From Porogramme epimiltina (lineage: Eukaryota; Basidiomycota; Agaricomycetes; Polyporales; Polyporaceae), in contig FTLJ01000312.1 of NCBI GenBank assembly GCA_900155495.1, positions 1 to 63,066 on the forward strand: 63,066 nt of DNA. The letters are read 5' to 3'. Position numbers and translations under genes: made by a program. Within the stretch, counting starts at the first letter, position 1; every line of letters begins with the position of its first letter. The notes under the pieces are model-generated. The model had not been told where the DNA came from. It was given only the letters and a program-made list of their open reading frames with translations, and searched no databases. Positions 32,277-45,300 of the stretch are shown piece after piece.

Positions 32277-35200
32277 TCACTCCTTGTCTGGGCCCTCCTT
32301 GTCCTTCTCGTCCGGTATCCTGGCGTCTCCAGCGCCAACCTGGCTCTGCGGCAGCTCGTCGTCGCCCGCCACGAACACAGGCACCATGTCGCGCTTCACG
32401 CGCTCCGCGACGATCACGCCGTGCCGCTCCCCGCCGTTGAGCGGGCTGCTCTTGAACCAGCCGCCCTTCATCGCAGTCTGGTTCCCGGACGAGGACGCCG
32501 CGCGCCGCTTGCGCTCCACGAGGATCGCCTGCTCAAGCGACGGCGCCGGCGAGGCGCTCCGCGACGGTGGGCCGAAGGCGAGCGGCGCAAGAGGTGGACC
32601 ACCGGCGACAGGCTGACTAGAGGGCTGTATGGCTGCGACGCCCGGCGCCGCCCCGTGCGCGGAGCGGGCGCGAACTATGGCGGCGGGAATGGCGACGATG
32701 ACGGGAGGCTCCGGGGGCGGCGGTACCACGACAGGAGTGGGAACGAGGGCCACCGGTGCGGTAGCCTTGGCGTGGACCGGGGCGGTAGGGCGAAAAGCGG
32801 GTTCGGTGGGGACCGTGAACAGCTGCGCGGACTTCTCTTCCTCAACGGGGACATCCGCGTCAGGCTGGAGACTGAGGTTCCCCACGTACTGAATGTTCTC
32901 CGGGGGCGGGGAGACCACGACACCTTCCGGCACGGAGGGTGGGGCTCCGTCCTGAGCTTGCGTACCCTTCTCCTTGTCCTTCTCGGGCGCAGTCACGGGG
33001 TCATGCGGCACGGGTGGAGCGCTGCGCGAGCGCTGGAACCCTGGAACCCTCAAGTTGAGACGTGGCAGCGCGGGGATCGCTATCGGCCGCGCAAGGGGCG
33101 GAGGTGGCACGGGCTTCGGTGGGACGGCGGTAGTGCCGCTCGACTCGGACGCGGCGAGTTGCGGCGCTGATCCCGTGCGCTTCAGCTGCGGGGCCAGTTT
33201 GGCTTCCGCCTGCACATAAGAGGACAGGTCCGGGTGGCCCTGAGGGTCGAACTCATCATAAATCTCTTCTCCGATAAGCTCTGCGATAATGATCGGTGAG
33301 TACGAGCGCCGATGCGGAGGTTACGAAAAAGGGGCAAATACCTTCCAAGACGTCCTCCAGCGTGATGATACCGAGTGGCATGACGGCAGGGTCGACGCTC
33401 TGCAGGAATTCTTCTACGCCCTCCTTAGTAAGGACCGCGTCCGCTGGCATGCTCTGCTCCCATCGACCCCATCCTCCGACCTTGGGGAGGGCGAGACCGC
33501 GTTTCTTGGACGTAGTTGCCTCGTCTTCGACGACGCCCATCTCGATGTCGACATGCTTCCGGGAGCGACGGCCACGGGTGCCTTTGCCCGACGGCGAGCC
33601 GCCGTCGCGCTCGCCTTCCGCCGAGGCGTCATCCTTGAGCGTTTCGTCCGCGTCGCTGCTAGACCGCTTGAACTTCTTCGACCTCTTCTTGCGCTGGAAC
33701 GTCATGCTATGACCCTCTTCCTCGTCGGAGCTGGAGCTGGAGTCGCTGTCGCCCATGAGCACGCGGTCGCGCAGGCGCTGTGTCAGGCCGCGTTTCACGG
33801 CCTTCTTCACGCTCGCGGCGCGCTCCACGCTGAACCGCGAGACGATGGCCATGTGAGACCGGCCCTCCTGGAACTTGTCGAGGATGCCCAAGAGGGGTTC
33901 GTTGTTCGGCACGAACGGCACGCGGTTCAGGGGAATCTTGCGCACTGGGGTGGCATCTGCGGGCGCCAAAATAGGGTTTAAGCTTTTCGGGGCGCGCGGG
34001 GGTAATAAATGAAGCACGCACCATTCGGATCGAGTAAGACGCATTGCTTCACGAGCAGGATGCCTATGATCTTTTTCACCTTTTGGACACGAGTTTTCCG
34101 GCCGTCTAGGCTGAGGCGAGAGGCGGAGGCGTCACTAACGTCGACGCCGGCGACGTGTATGGGTATCTCGACTTCCTCGTACACGGGTATGCGGGAGTGC
34201 CCCGTGCGGCAAACCTTGCGTAGAGTCTCGTAATCGAGCTTTGCGTCAATGCTGAGCATGAAGACGTTTTCAATTGGCGTCATCGCTTGCATTACAACCT
34301 GAGAATAGATAAGCCCCACAGATCGGCGATGAATAGAATTGAAGCACACCTTCTCCTGGAGGTCTAGAGCACCGCCGATGATTGTGACGGTATCAGTCTT
34401 GAGGTCTCCGCCGAGTTCTCCGCCGTTTGAGTGCATGGCGATAAGTTCCTTAAGCTCCGCACGCCTGTAAATGATACCGTGGTGCGGTCCGAGGACAAAC
34501 TCGAGGAGCTTGGCTACTGGCCAAGCAACAATGCCCTACACAAGCACCCACAATTAACTTTACGCACATTTGTTGTTCAAGCATAAACACGGCTTACCAA
34601 AGTCCAAATGAGGACGTGGACAAAGCTAGCCATCTTGGCACCGAAATAGAGGCCATATCGCGTGCAGAGAGATTGAGGGATGATCTCCGAGAATCTATAG
34701 GGAGAACCTGGTCAGCTTCAAATTACTCGAGTGTAGAACACAAATGAGCAAGGGGACGGAAGTCGTTAGGCGGGTACAAAAACTTCGCGAGGTAGGCTTT
34801 TCGGACGTGTGCCCCGATGAGCTGACGATAAGGGCCCTTCGCAGGCTAATCAAAGCACGAACGTGCACTTCCCCCGAGCTCACGGCTAGCGCGTTGCAAG
34901 GAGGAAGCTGCAGGGAGGGAAAACTCAAACCCCAACAGAAAGGAAAACGGAAGGCACCAGCAACGCATCACGTGCGCGCGACGCGTGGCGGCGCGGGCAC
35001 GGGGACGCGTCCGAAGCCGAACGCGCGTCATGGCCCACATCACATCCCGAAAGTGTGTGAAGAGGCCGGAACAGGAGGCGATAGGACGTACATGACAATG
35101 AGGACGGTGCTGACGACGACGCTCTGCACGCCGCCGCCGAGGACGGGGTCCGCGATGACGGGAAGGGTCTCGTTGACGATCATGTTCGCGAGGAGGAGCG

Positions 35201-35663
35201 TGACGAGGAGGAGGTGCCCGTTCTTCCGGATAGGCTTGATCTTGTTCGCATATAGCTTCTGCTTCCTGCGGAGAAACGGCGGGCGTGAGCGCAACGTGTC
35301 GCGCGGAAATGCGCGGGCGTGGGGTGTGGCCGCCACATGCCAGTGGTGGCACCGCGGGCACGCAGGGAAGGAAACTCACGGTGTGCCGCTAACGCTGAGC
35401 ACGTTGAGCTGCGTCTCGTCGAGGCTCATGTAGCCCAGGGTCAGACCGGCAAACAGACCCGACAGGATGACGAGCACGGGGATGAGGCAGATTTCGATGA
35501 CGAACACGGCGTCGTGCGGCGGGTCCTGTTCGCGGCGGGCGAGGGTGTGCGCAGCGCCGGGGCTGGCGCGCGGAGAAGAGAAAGACGGAACATGCTGGGA
35601 GGCGGCAGACGCTAGGGTAAGAAGCAGTCTCGAGGAGGGGCCGTTGAGTAGAGGCGGGACCAT
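32277..35663 (-). CDS. MAM3: CNNM/Mam3-type DUF21-CBS membrane protein
   Basis: The N-terminal DUF21 membrane domain is LIPVLVILSGLFAGLTLGYMS, LDETQLNVLS, NGHLLLVTLLLANMIVNETL, VQSVVVSTVLIVIFSEIIPQ and GIVAWPVAKLLEFVLGPHHG. Then come the acidic HSNGGELGGDL, a CBS pair (MTPIENVFMLSIDAKLDYET, CRTGHSRIPVYEE, IIGILLVKQCVLLD, and a second part ending GIITLEDVLEELIGEEIYDE) interrupted by a long Ser/Asp/Lys-rich insert, and a Pro/Ala-rich tail of about 300 residues. Family members transport or regulate Mg2+ or other divalent cations; yeast Mam3 is at the vacuole. The symbol marks presumed orthology. One intron, about 34695-35088, is nearly 400 nt, far longer than others here. No TATA box was seen. 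Confidence 0.88.
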
Positions 35664-36096
35664 TCGATGATGGGTGTCGTCAGAGGACGGGGCAAGGTGT
35701 GGGCCGCGCGCGGCGGGCGTACTAATACTTAGCAGCTATTACCCCGCACGAGCTTATCAGCTCCGGACACCCGACTATATGCGCGGTCTCGGCCAGGGAC
35801 ACGTCCCCGTTATCGCCCTGTCGGAGCTCGGCGGAGTCCCCGCCTTCCATATCGGACACTCAATCGGCCGGTCGGCGCCGCCTCGCGGAGTCCCTTACTT
35901 ACGCTTTACACTTTCAGGCTTCTACGCCGTCGGTGCCTAATCTCCAGCCACACCCCGCGCGCAGTCTCGGGGCCGGAACAAAACACATAGAGAGGTCTAC
36001 AGTACCATTATGCTATAGTACAATCATGTATACACGCACAGCGAAAGGGTATCCAAGCACACGCCCACGTACACGTACACGTACACCGCCCGAAGC
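35664..36096. other. Intergenic region, CNNM gene to NSE4
   Basis: Upstream of the CNNM gene and downstream of NSE4. One 88-codon plus-strand frame (35674-35940) has no recognised motif and sits where the CNNM promoter must be; I do not call it a gene. Confidence 0.45.
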
Positions 36097-37633
36097 TTAG
36101 CCGTACCATTTCTGCCCGATGCGCATTTCTGCCCTCGCTCGCTGGGGGATCATCGGCTCCTTGATGTCGAACACTTCGATGGCGCGCTGTGGAGGAGCAC
36201 CGGTGAGTCAGCCCGGAGGCGTGGCCGAAGATATGGTGATCTCTGCGGTCCACTGACCTTCCAGACGTTCATATCGAACTCCATGACCAGCTGGTGCTTC
36301 TTGAGGTCGTTCTCGTAATCCTCCTGTGTCGGCTGTTCACATAACACTGGATGGAGCTCTTAGCCAACCTTTTCTCTCTGGAGAGCCAGATAAGAACACT
36401 TACGGATAACAGGCTCTCCAGTGTCCTCGTCGGTGTAGAATGCACACTTGCCATCTCGAATGAGGAAAGACAGATAGAACAGATTCTCTACGGATTGCCC
36501 GAAGTCATGAGGGTTGACGATGAACTTGAAGATGTTTACAGTGCCTTCGATATCGCTCAATAAACGCTCGAGCTGTGAAACGGATGTGAAAATTCCTGTG
36601 TAACAGCAATATCGGAGGACGGACCGTGGCGACATTCTTCGTCGTCTCGTTTTCTGAGCGTGTGATGTCCTCTTCCCGGATCTCCTGAGGCTTCTTCAGA
36701 TCCTCCTTATTCTTTTCTAGTTTGGCACGCTTCGCAGCTGCTCGCTTCTTTTGTTCAATAGAGAGCGGCCCGAGCCTGGAGGGGTGGAGTCAGCGTCGTG
36801 AAAGACGATTGGCTTCCAACCACGGGCCACCGATCCGAGGGACGGTAGACAGAGAGACGTGAATGGCTAGACGCCACACCACGCGGAGCTCCTCACTGAG
36901 AGGACCTAGCCCCTCACGTCGCACAAAGTGCCAGTCGCGCCCCAGAGAACGGTCGGAGACAGAAAGATGCGCATCTCACGGCCAGACAGAGCACGAGCAC
37001 TCACATGAAGTCCATCGCCGGCACGCGCCTGCTCTTCGCCAGCGCGCGGCGTGCTATCCGCTCCCAGTCCAACGGCGCACCACCCGCGTCCTCGTACTCG
37101 CTCTCATCCTCGTCCTCGTTGACGGCCGCGGGTGATGCATGCTTTCGCCCGCCCATGTATGTGATGAGGCGCGCGACGAAGTCGTCCGTGTCGAACGCGC
37201 CCGAGCCCGACTTCATCGCGCGCGCCTTGGCCGCGCCGATTTGCGAGATCTGCAAGAGCAGATTGGAGTCGTTCGTCGCTTCATTGATACCTTGGACTGC
37301 AGATTGTGTTAGTGAGAAGTAGAGAGCGCGCGAGGAAGGACAGTGGTATGGTGGGAGGCGGAGAGGCCAAGCAGGTTGGAAGGGGTGCACTAACCATCGT
37401 CGAAGAGCACATCTGTTTGACGAAGGGTCTCTGTAACCTCGTCTGTGGATATTTCTTGTGTACGTTCTGAAGAATGAAGCGCAAGTCGGTGGATAGTCGC
37501 GGTAACTCGGACGCATACACAGACCTGTGAGCTCGTGCTGATATTTGCGATACTGCCGCCTGATGTTGCGCGTGGTCTCCGGGTCCTGGTCAGGGTCATA
37601 CACTGGGCGTTCTTCCTGATTAACAATAGCCAT
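36097..37633 (-). CDS. NSE4: SMC5/6 complex kleisin Nse4
   Basis: N-terminus MAIVNQEERPVYDPDQDPET with RQYRKYQHELT; the N-terminal kleisin segment continues with EISTDEVTETLRQTDVLFDD, NLLLQISQIGAAKARAMKSG and FDTDDFVARLITYMGGRK, typical of Nse4. A linker with an acidic EDEDESEYED stretch and LGPLSIEQKKRAAAKRAKLE is followed by the C-terminal winged helix: NIFKFIVNPHDFGQSVENLF, YLSFLIRDGKCAFY, QLVMEFDMNVWKRAIEVFDI and the ending MRIGQKWYG. Nse4 bridges the Smc5 and Smc6 heads with Nse1 and Nse3 and acts in DNA repair and replication-fork stability in the nucleus. About six exons with canonical introns. No TATA box was seen. Confidence 0.93.
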
Positions 37634-38570
37634 GATGTTGTTGAAAGCGTGAAAGGATGATTATGGGCGGCAGGTGGAGAGAAGGTGTACAACGGGGATC
37701 GGCAGGGGTGGCTGGAGGAGAAAAGGGGGGCGCGTCTTGCGCGACGCGCTTCACGACCCACGTGACCTTTGTTATTCACGGTGGTTGCCGTGCCTGGCAT
37801 CTGTGAGCGAGGAGGGCAACTCGTGGGGCTGGACATCGTTTTTCTCGCCTACTTGAACAATCTGAAACTCATCATCATTTCCTACCTAGGAAAACGAGGC
37901 TGTAGACCGGAACCATCGCAAACGGGGCACTGATATGCTTTTATACTCATCTGCTGGCCCCTTAAATCGTCCTCAGGCTAGACAGTCTTCCAAGCATACA
38001 GCATCAAGCATTCACGGAAGCGAGAGGGTGCATACCTTTCCAGCTCGCTCCCCTTTTTCTCGGAGCAGGTTGGCACATGGTATGCTCATGTGTGGAGACG
38101 GCGTTGGTAGTTGCACCACTTCTTCAGCACGCGTCTGTGATTCTTTCACTGATGAGGTAACAGACAGACGCTACTAGTACATGGGCTCTTCGGGTTTCAT
38201 GGACCACGCCCGGACGCTCATCACCCATTGTCCCCCCATCCTCAAGCCATTTTGTGACTCCATGCAGCGAATCTCGTACTACGACTTTCGACCGCGGCAC
38301 GGCCGGTGTTGTCGAGGCGTGTCTCAGCTTCCGCGCTGGTGATTGAAGGTGATGTTCGAGGCAACCGATTTGCTTTATAGCCGCACTACGTCAGAAACGC
38401 CCTCAACCTTATCGAGTTAAACCGCTGCCGAAGAAGCCCGTCCCGGCGTCGCTCTTCCCGAACGCTGTAAGAATTCGTTACTCATCGTGAGGCGACAATA
38501 TATCTCGAATGTCCCCTAGCGCGTCGTGCCCGACCCTCTCCCTCGCACTCCTCTCGTCCCGCAGGCAGCC
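37634..38570. other. Divergent intergenic region, NSE4 to P450
   Basis: Contains the two promoters. The P450 side has a TATA-like sequence. No further gene recognised. Confidence 0.5.
38499..38503 (+). promoter_or_regulatory. TATA-like box of the P450 gene
   Basis: TATAT in the context AATATATC about 70 nt upstream of the ATG at 38571. Confidence 0.4.
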
Positions 38571-40973
38571 ATGGTGATCGAACTACTGGGTGTTCTTGGA
38601 AAGTATGCGTTCCTCCTGCTTCTAGCGCGATTAGCCTGGACCATCTTCAAGCCTCTGTTTATCGCGTCGCCCCTGGACAACCTCCCAGGGCCCCCTTCCA
38701 CAGGAAGCTGGGTGTGGGGTGAGCGTTTCTCCGGCTCTAATAGGGGCAAGCGCTGATGAGTCCTAGGTCACTTCAAGCAGATGTTCCACCGCGAGAGCTG
38801 GGACTTCCTAGGGAAGCTGTTCAACAATTATGGGCAGATAGTCAAAGCAGATGCGATGTTCGGAGTATGCTTCCGCCAACTTTCATCGCGACAGGGTCGA
38901 GCTCAAGAGTTCTGCAGCGAAAAATGCTATTTGTATTCGACCCCCTTGCTCTCCACCATGTCGTTCTGAAGGACCAGCATATCTATGAAGAGACGGAGGC
39001 TCTTATCCAGTACGTCAACCAACACACTTGCCAATCTGTTTGACCTTAGTTCTAATCCTTTCAAGGATGGACCTCGCCCTTTTTGGCCCCGGGTTACTCT
39101 CTGTGCTAGGTCAGTACACAATTCTAGCTTCATAGGCTAGAACCGAGCTGAAGAGAACATTCTAGGAGAAACACATAGAAAGCAGCGCAAAATGCTTAAC
39201 CCCGTGTTCTCCGTCAATCACATGCGGCACATGCTCCCGCTCTTCTACCAAATCGCCGACCGCGTACGTTTCTTGCTCCTCTTAGACGCTTCTCCTCAAC
39301 CTAACGTAGATTTTGGGGTAACCCCTTAGCTCTCCGAGGCGCTTCGTGCTCGCCTCGAAGATGGGCCGCGCACAATGGATATGCTCAACTGGGTCACTCG
39401 CGTTGCACTCGAACTCATTGGGGAGGGCGGGCTTGGGTACTCCTTCGACCCCTTGACAACGGACACAGCAAACCCGTATGGGGACGCTATGAAGAACCTC
39501 ATGTGAGATTGTCCTTCTACCCTACTCCATCGTTTAGGGCATTGTTAATCGCAACACAAAGGCCCTCTATGCTCCCCCTGATGAAGTTCCGCATCTTCTT
39601 CCCCACACTGTGTAGATACGTCTCGCCCGGCGTGCGCAGGTGGCTTGCGGAACGAGTACCATGGCCGGCTCTCCAGCACGTGCGGAGCATGGTGGATACG
39701 ATGGACAAGATGGCGTACGAGATCTACGACGCGAAGATGGCGGCTCTACGCGCAGGCGAGGAGGCGGTTGTTCAACAGATAGGAGAGGGGAAGGACATTC
39801 TCAGCAAGCTGCGTGAGTCACGAGCTACTACGCGGAATAGCAGGGAACTCATGCGCGTGATCTACTAGTCCAGGCCAACATGGCTGCTACCGAAGAAGAC
39901 AAGCTTCCCGACGACCAGCTCATTGCGCAGATCACGTGAGCTCATTACCCTATGTTCGGCCCCGCATGTTCTCCGCTCAAGCTGGTACCATTGCACGACA
40001 CACAGGACGATCGTGTTTGCTGCGATGGACACTACGTCCGGCGTACTATCACATATCCTACACAAGCTCGCGGAGCATCCAGACGTGCAGGAAAAGCTAC
40101 GCGAGGAGATCAGCACCAAACGCGCGACGGTTGGGGGCGAGCGGCTCACATACGACCAGCTCGCAGAGCTCCCTCTCCTGGATGCGGTCTGTCGAGAAAC
40201 TTTGCGGATGTGAGTCGTCGTACCACTCCAGCATCATGCGGTATATCGTGCTGATCGCAGGCGCCCGGTCGCGCAGGTACCCACCTCTGGTGTTCCTCAG
40301 CCGCACGTGAGTCCGCCGGTCCCGTCGCAGTGCTGACGAGTCGGTACCTGTGCTGACGCGGGTTTTTCCCTCGCTTGCGCGCATAGGGCGGTCGAAGACG
40401 CCGTGCTTCCGCTCGCGACGGCCCTGCGCGGGAGGGATGGCACGACGGTCACGGAGGTGCACGTCCCGAAGGGGACGTCGGTCGTGATCAGCATCCTCGC
40501 GTCGAACCGCAACCGCGCGCTGTGGGGCCCGGACGCGGACGAGTGGCGCCCGGCGCGCTGGGCGAAGCTTCCCGACGCAGTCGTCGACGCGCACCTGCCT
40601 GGGGTGTACTCGCATCTGCTGACGTTCTTGGGCGGGAGCCGAGCGTGCATGTGAGTGGTCTCGGGTGCGATGTGGCTGCGTACTGGCGGCTGACGCGTTG
40701 CGGTCTGGTGTCGTAGCGGGTTCAAGTTCTCGGAAATGGAAATGAGTGCGTGCATCCCCCAGCTCTTGGTGTGAGTTATGCCTAATGGGTTTCTCGTTCG
40801 CAGAGGTCGTTCTATGCGCACTTTTGGAACATTTTAGGCTGTCCGTCCCTGCCGACCTCCCTAAACCCATCTACTGGAACTTTGGCGGTGTGCAGTGGCC
40901 GAGCGTGGGGCGCACGAGCGAGAAGGCAGAGCTGCCACTGAAGGTCGAGTTGCTGAGAAACAATAAGGCGTGA
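38571..40973 (+). CDS. Cytochrome P450 monooxygenase
   Basis: About thirteen exons. An N-terminal membrane anchor (MVIELLGVLGKYAFLLLLAR) is followed by the Pro-rich hinge DNLPGPPSTGSW, helix C HRKQRKMLNPVFS, the I-helix oxygen-activation motif FAAMDTTSG, and the ExxR motif in CRETLRMYPP formed across an intron whose acceptor is at 40276. The PERF-like region is in ADEWRPARW and the haem-binding FLGGSRACIGFKFSEME contains the cysteine ligand; its intron splits I-G. P450s of this form sit on the ER membrane and take electrons from CPR to oxidise lipids or aromatics. Substrate and CYP family cannot be assigned. All catalytic motifs are intact. The next gene is FAD monooxygenase B, convergent. 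Confidence 0.92.
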
Positions 40974-41130
40974 ACTGCATTCGTGCTGCGTTTATATGTT
41001 TAATACATTGTGGTGTAGTGTAAATAGGTACGGAGACCGCTTCAACGCGACGTTTCCATCGTGTGACCATATACAGCAGAAGATACTGGTACTTGTACAG
41101 AAACCCAAGTCTGATGAGCTCGCAAACATC

Positions 41131-43027
41131 TCATGCCTCTTCTCCAAGGTAACCGTCTAACATCTTCACTGCCCTCTCGCGCTCCTGCAACATGCTCCCC
41201 GTCAAGATCCAAGAGAGCTGGTTCTCGATCTCACGACCAATCTCAACCAGCCGCTCGAGAGGGAACCCGCCTTGCGCGCTCTCCTCGGCTGTGCAGCTCT
41301 CCCAGCCGAGGGCGTTCAGCTGGTACATGAGGCCATTCGTACGCGAGCGCGCCTGGACGTCTTGCGCGAACGGGCGGCGGACCGCGTCGTAAACACGGAG
41401 GGCGAGCGGCAGCGTCGCGCGAGTGATGGATGGGCGTGCGAGGAGCGCTGCAAGAATGAACCCATCCTATCGTCCGACCAAGGGGCGATAAAATGAGCCG
41501 ACATCGGGGTGAGAGGGGATGCCAAGCACACCTCAAGAGCTTGGCTTGCACCTGCACCTTGGTGCGGGGTCATTCCATGCGCCTACGCACAAGTTTGGTC
41601 AGTTGATGAGATTGCGGGGAAGCGTCATATGAGCTCACCGCGTCACCCATGATAACAACCCTGCCCTTCACGTAGGTGGGCAATGGGCGGACTGTATGCA
41701 CCGCCCAACATAAAGGGTTCTCCATAGTCTGAACGCATCCAGTAAGTCACTGGCCTCAGGTGACTGTGTTGACTCCACGCTCACGTACTTTGCAAAGGGC
41801 CACGATACTGGGCTCCCACCCAGTAAAGTGTTGCGCGACCTTCTCTCCGGTCGTAGTCGAGACCCATCTACCGGAATACTTGGTGCCTTCGCCTCCAGGA
41901 AAGTTTACGAACGCGACAACGTTGACGGAGAGTCCCCGAGAGATCGGAAATGTTACGACGTTCTACGCTCACCGTTGACTGTTAGTCGCCACGATCGAGA
42001 AGTGCTATGAAATGACTGCTAACCTTGTCCTTTCCAAGTAGCTGGTAAGGAAAGGTCAGTGACGGTCGCAGAATCCCGTAGCAGAGGAAGAATAGTGCCG
42101 TCTCTCGAAGGGAGTGTCTTTTCATTACTGAGGAACTCACAATCAATGGTGTGTCAACGTCCTTGAAGCCCTTCTGGGCTGCCTCCTTCGCGGACACAAG
42201 CCCTCGATACGCCAGCTGGCCAGACCATATAGGTTCCACCATTGAGCGCAGGTGATCAGCCTTCTCGTGTTGCATTTGTGCCTCTGCTTCGCATGCGAGC
42301 GCCGTGTACATGGTGCGTCGGACCGCGGAGCGGATGCCATCACTTCCAATGAGGAGGTCGCACCTGGAAGTGCTGCCGTCTGCAAAGGTGAGCACGATTG
42401 GGGAATGGGGGGCCTCAGGCTCGGCATATGAGGCGAGCCGCTTGGAGAAGTGGAACCGGAGGCGATTCGAGATGCGGACGTGTTTGGCGAGAAGCTTCTG
42501 GAGGACGGCGCGGTGAAAGGTGTGTACTTTCGGGAGACGCCATCAACAATTGGTGGGTGGGCGGTCGCTTAGAGGAACGGAACTTACAGACGGGGTTAAG
42601 CTGGTAGAACTCGATTTGCGCACCCTCGTCCGCCTTGCGGTAGTGCATCGAAAGAGCTGTGTCAGGGAATTAGTGTGAGCCCATATCGCACAGAGGCGAC
42701 TCTGTACGCACCCGCACCGTCATTGGCCCCAGACACCTGTCGAAGTTCATCTTCTAGTCCGAGCTCCCTGACGATCTCCCAAGAGCGAGGCCACATCCCA
42801 ATTCCAGCGCCGAGTTCAGTGAGTTCCGCCGCTGATTCGTAAATGTCAACTTGCAAGTCGGAGGCATCGCGCTGGAGGAGGAGGGCAAGAAGGAGTCCTC
42901 CAATCCCTGCTCCGCTGTAGATAACACAATGAACCGTGTGTGAGCGAAGGGGCTGGTTGAGGTAATATTGTGATTGGTGGACGTACATAATGGCGACTTG
43001 AAAGCGGGGCTCGTGGATTTCAACCAT
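41131..43027 (-). CDS. FAD-dependent aromatic monooxygenase B
   Basis: Starts MVEIHEPRFQVAI, then the FAD motif GAGIGGLLLALLLQ and YESAAELTELGAGIGMWP. Later exons give the DG motif IGSDGIRSAVRRTMY, MVEPIWSGQLAYRGLV, GKDKNVVTFPISRG across an intron, and the GD motif MGDA split from AHGMTPHQGAGASQALE by an intron. The 51-nt exon between GDA and DGF is shared with copy C but fused with its neighbours in copy A. The C-terminal helix ends in GYLGEEA. About ten exons, all motifs present, so it appears functional. Expected to hydroxylate a phenolic compound with NAD(P)H; the substrate is unknown. Adjacent convergent P450 may act on related compounds, but this is only a suggestion from position. Confidence 0.88.
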
Positions 43028-44532
43028 GGTCATAAGGCTGAGGAGGAATGGTGGGGAGACGCAGGGATTTCCCTGATCTTTCCCTGTGGATGGCCTTGTA
43101 GATATGGTCAGGAAGCTTTGCATGTTGAGCCTTCCCAATCAAACCTCGTCTGCGATCTGGAGTTACCGCCATCCTCGACTCCGCGATCATGGTCCGAGAG
43201 TCATTACGTCGCCGGCAGAGCACCCGGTGACCTGATAACCACGACCCGGACTGCGTCAACACCTATCCATGTCGAGAGGGCGCCCGGCAATGTATGCAGT
43301 TTCGGGTCTCTTTGGGGACGCCGCGCTTGCGTCATGGGCGGAGATGATAGCTATTTGATGTGTGCACGGCAACGTGGTCGCCAAAATCGTCTCGAAGTTC
43401 GCATGAGAGCGGGGGAGCGAGGCAGGGCGAGCGAGGTGACTGCGTAGTGGGGCAATGTTAACCCGGTGAGACATTTTCGGAGAGATCATGGGTACACACA
43501 GCGAGGAGATGATGTGTAGAATTACCAAAGATGGCCAGGGTCGCTGTTGAGGGATCCGTTGACGTACTATTGATACTCATATATGAGTGTTCAGTATGCA
43601 TACGGGACCAAGTGGACCCGGCCTCACGTCAATGCCTGAGAATTTCCAGATAGTTGGCAATACGGATGCGACAGAACCTTCTGAGGTCTTTCCGCTTATT
43701 AAATGCATCATGATACCACAGAATCCCGGTTAATATCCGCGGTCAATCTCCTTGTATCCAGTGGACTTGCGATTCCGCGCGGTAATATATATCACAAATC
43801 CACATCCGATACGCAACTGAGGTTTCGGCACAATAATGAGTAGGGTACAAATATTCAATCCTGTAGAGCATACCTTTGTAGCGTCGAAACATTACGCCTC
43901 CAATGTAGTGTCTCCCCGAGGTATTTCGTTCGGCAGTGCCAGATGAACACTCGAAGTAGTACCGGTGAGAGGCATATATGAATGATGAATCGAACTCAGT
44001 AAGATACCCGGCCTATGTCATAAGAGTTTCGCTACAATTGAAATGAGTAGACGTCAGTGGCTTCAAATGCATAGACTGACAATGAAGTCCCCGACGCGGA
44101 AAAACGCGTACTCAACAACCAGCAAGGGGGCTGCTTTTGGAGAGCTTTGAGCGTCCCGGACCTCTGAGTAGTGTAAAATCCAACTGGGATTGGATCCCCG
44201 CTAAAAATACAAGATATTGGCGTGTTGGAAGTACCATGTCAAGTGGAGGGGGCTGTTGCTGTCGTCGACAAGCATCCCAACTAAGACCTTAGGCCTTAGA
44301 GCGCGGCCATCAATCACGGCATGACGAAGCATTCCAAAACAGGAAGCCTGAAGGCCTGGCGCGTCAAGTTTTGAGCGCCTCGAGTCCTTCGTTGCTACTG
44401 CCACTCAGTCAATGTCGCTTGCTCACCTTCTGCGCCACCGACGTCGACGTGGCCGTTTTTTTACAGTAATTACCTCCGGCGAATGCGTTCTCGTGGTACA
44501 CTCATGGCACACGTTGACTGTTGTAGCTAGAC
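43028..44532. other. Intergenic region, FAD monooxygenase B to inverted-repeat element
   Basis: No gene recognised. The first 300 bp are the promoter of monooxygenase B. Two overlapping 90-157-codon frames on opposite strands at 42974-43528 have no motifs and are not called. Confidence 0.45.
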
Positions 44533-45300
44533 GTTACTGCTATTTTTGTAAAAGATGTCACGTGACCGAACGCGACCCGCGCGCGCACCCTTGCGCCTCC
44601 AGCAAAGAAAAATCCGTTGTGCACGTATAGTCGTGCGCGCGGACCCGGTTTTTCTCGCGATCTGTGCGAATAAATTATGTGTATCACCCCATACATTTTA
44701 TACCATGAGCAGTGGAAGTTCTACAGTGAGAGGAGCAAAACACTGTGTGATAGAGCCTCAATCCACCAGGAATTTCTGTGTTCTATACAAGGGAACTCTT
44801 GAGAAGAAAGAGTACACCAGAATTCATTCACAAAGTGTTAAAATAGAATGAACCATAAAGGGGTCCCACTGGGGGATCAACATGCCTACTCTCTACTGAG
44901 GTAAAGCTTGAAGATAAGCAATGTAGCTGTAGTGTCCACAGTGCACTGCATCAGCTGTATAAATTCATGGAGGGGGTTTATATGTCTCATATTATGATTG
45001 TTTATGACATGGAGTATCTAGTATAAACCTCATAGACTCCTTCGAAGGACATGCAAAAAATTCTTGACAGAGTGGTAGTGTATCATAAGGTGTTTTGCTC
45101 CTCTGACTGTATAACTTCCATTTTCCATTGTATAAAATGCATGGAATGGCACACATAATTTATTCACACAGATCGCGAGAAAAACCGGGTCCGCGCGCAC
45201 GACTATACGTGCACAACGGATTTTTCTTTGCTGGAGGCGCAAGGGTGCGCGCGCGGGTCGCGCTCGGTCACGTGACATCTTTTACAAAAATAGCAGTAAC
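44533..45300. mobile_element. MITE-like element with about 220-bp terminal inverted repeats
   Basis: The bases from 44533 rightwards (GTTACTGCTATTTTTGTAAA ...) are repeated in reverse complement from 45300 leftwards. The first roughly 160 bp of each arm differ at only two positions, and similarity of around 85% continues to about 216 bp, ending GAGGAGCAAAACAC. The AT-rich centre of about 330 bp carries no coding sequence for a transposase. The outer boundary is sharp: flanking bases beyond GTTACT are unrelated on the two sides. No target-site duplication could be seen. Each arm contains CACGTGAC, an E-box-like palindrome. Confidence 0.85.
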
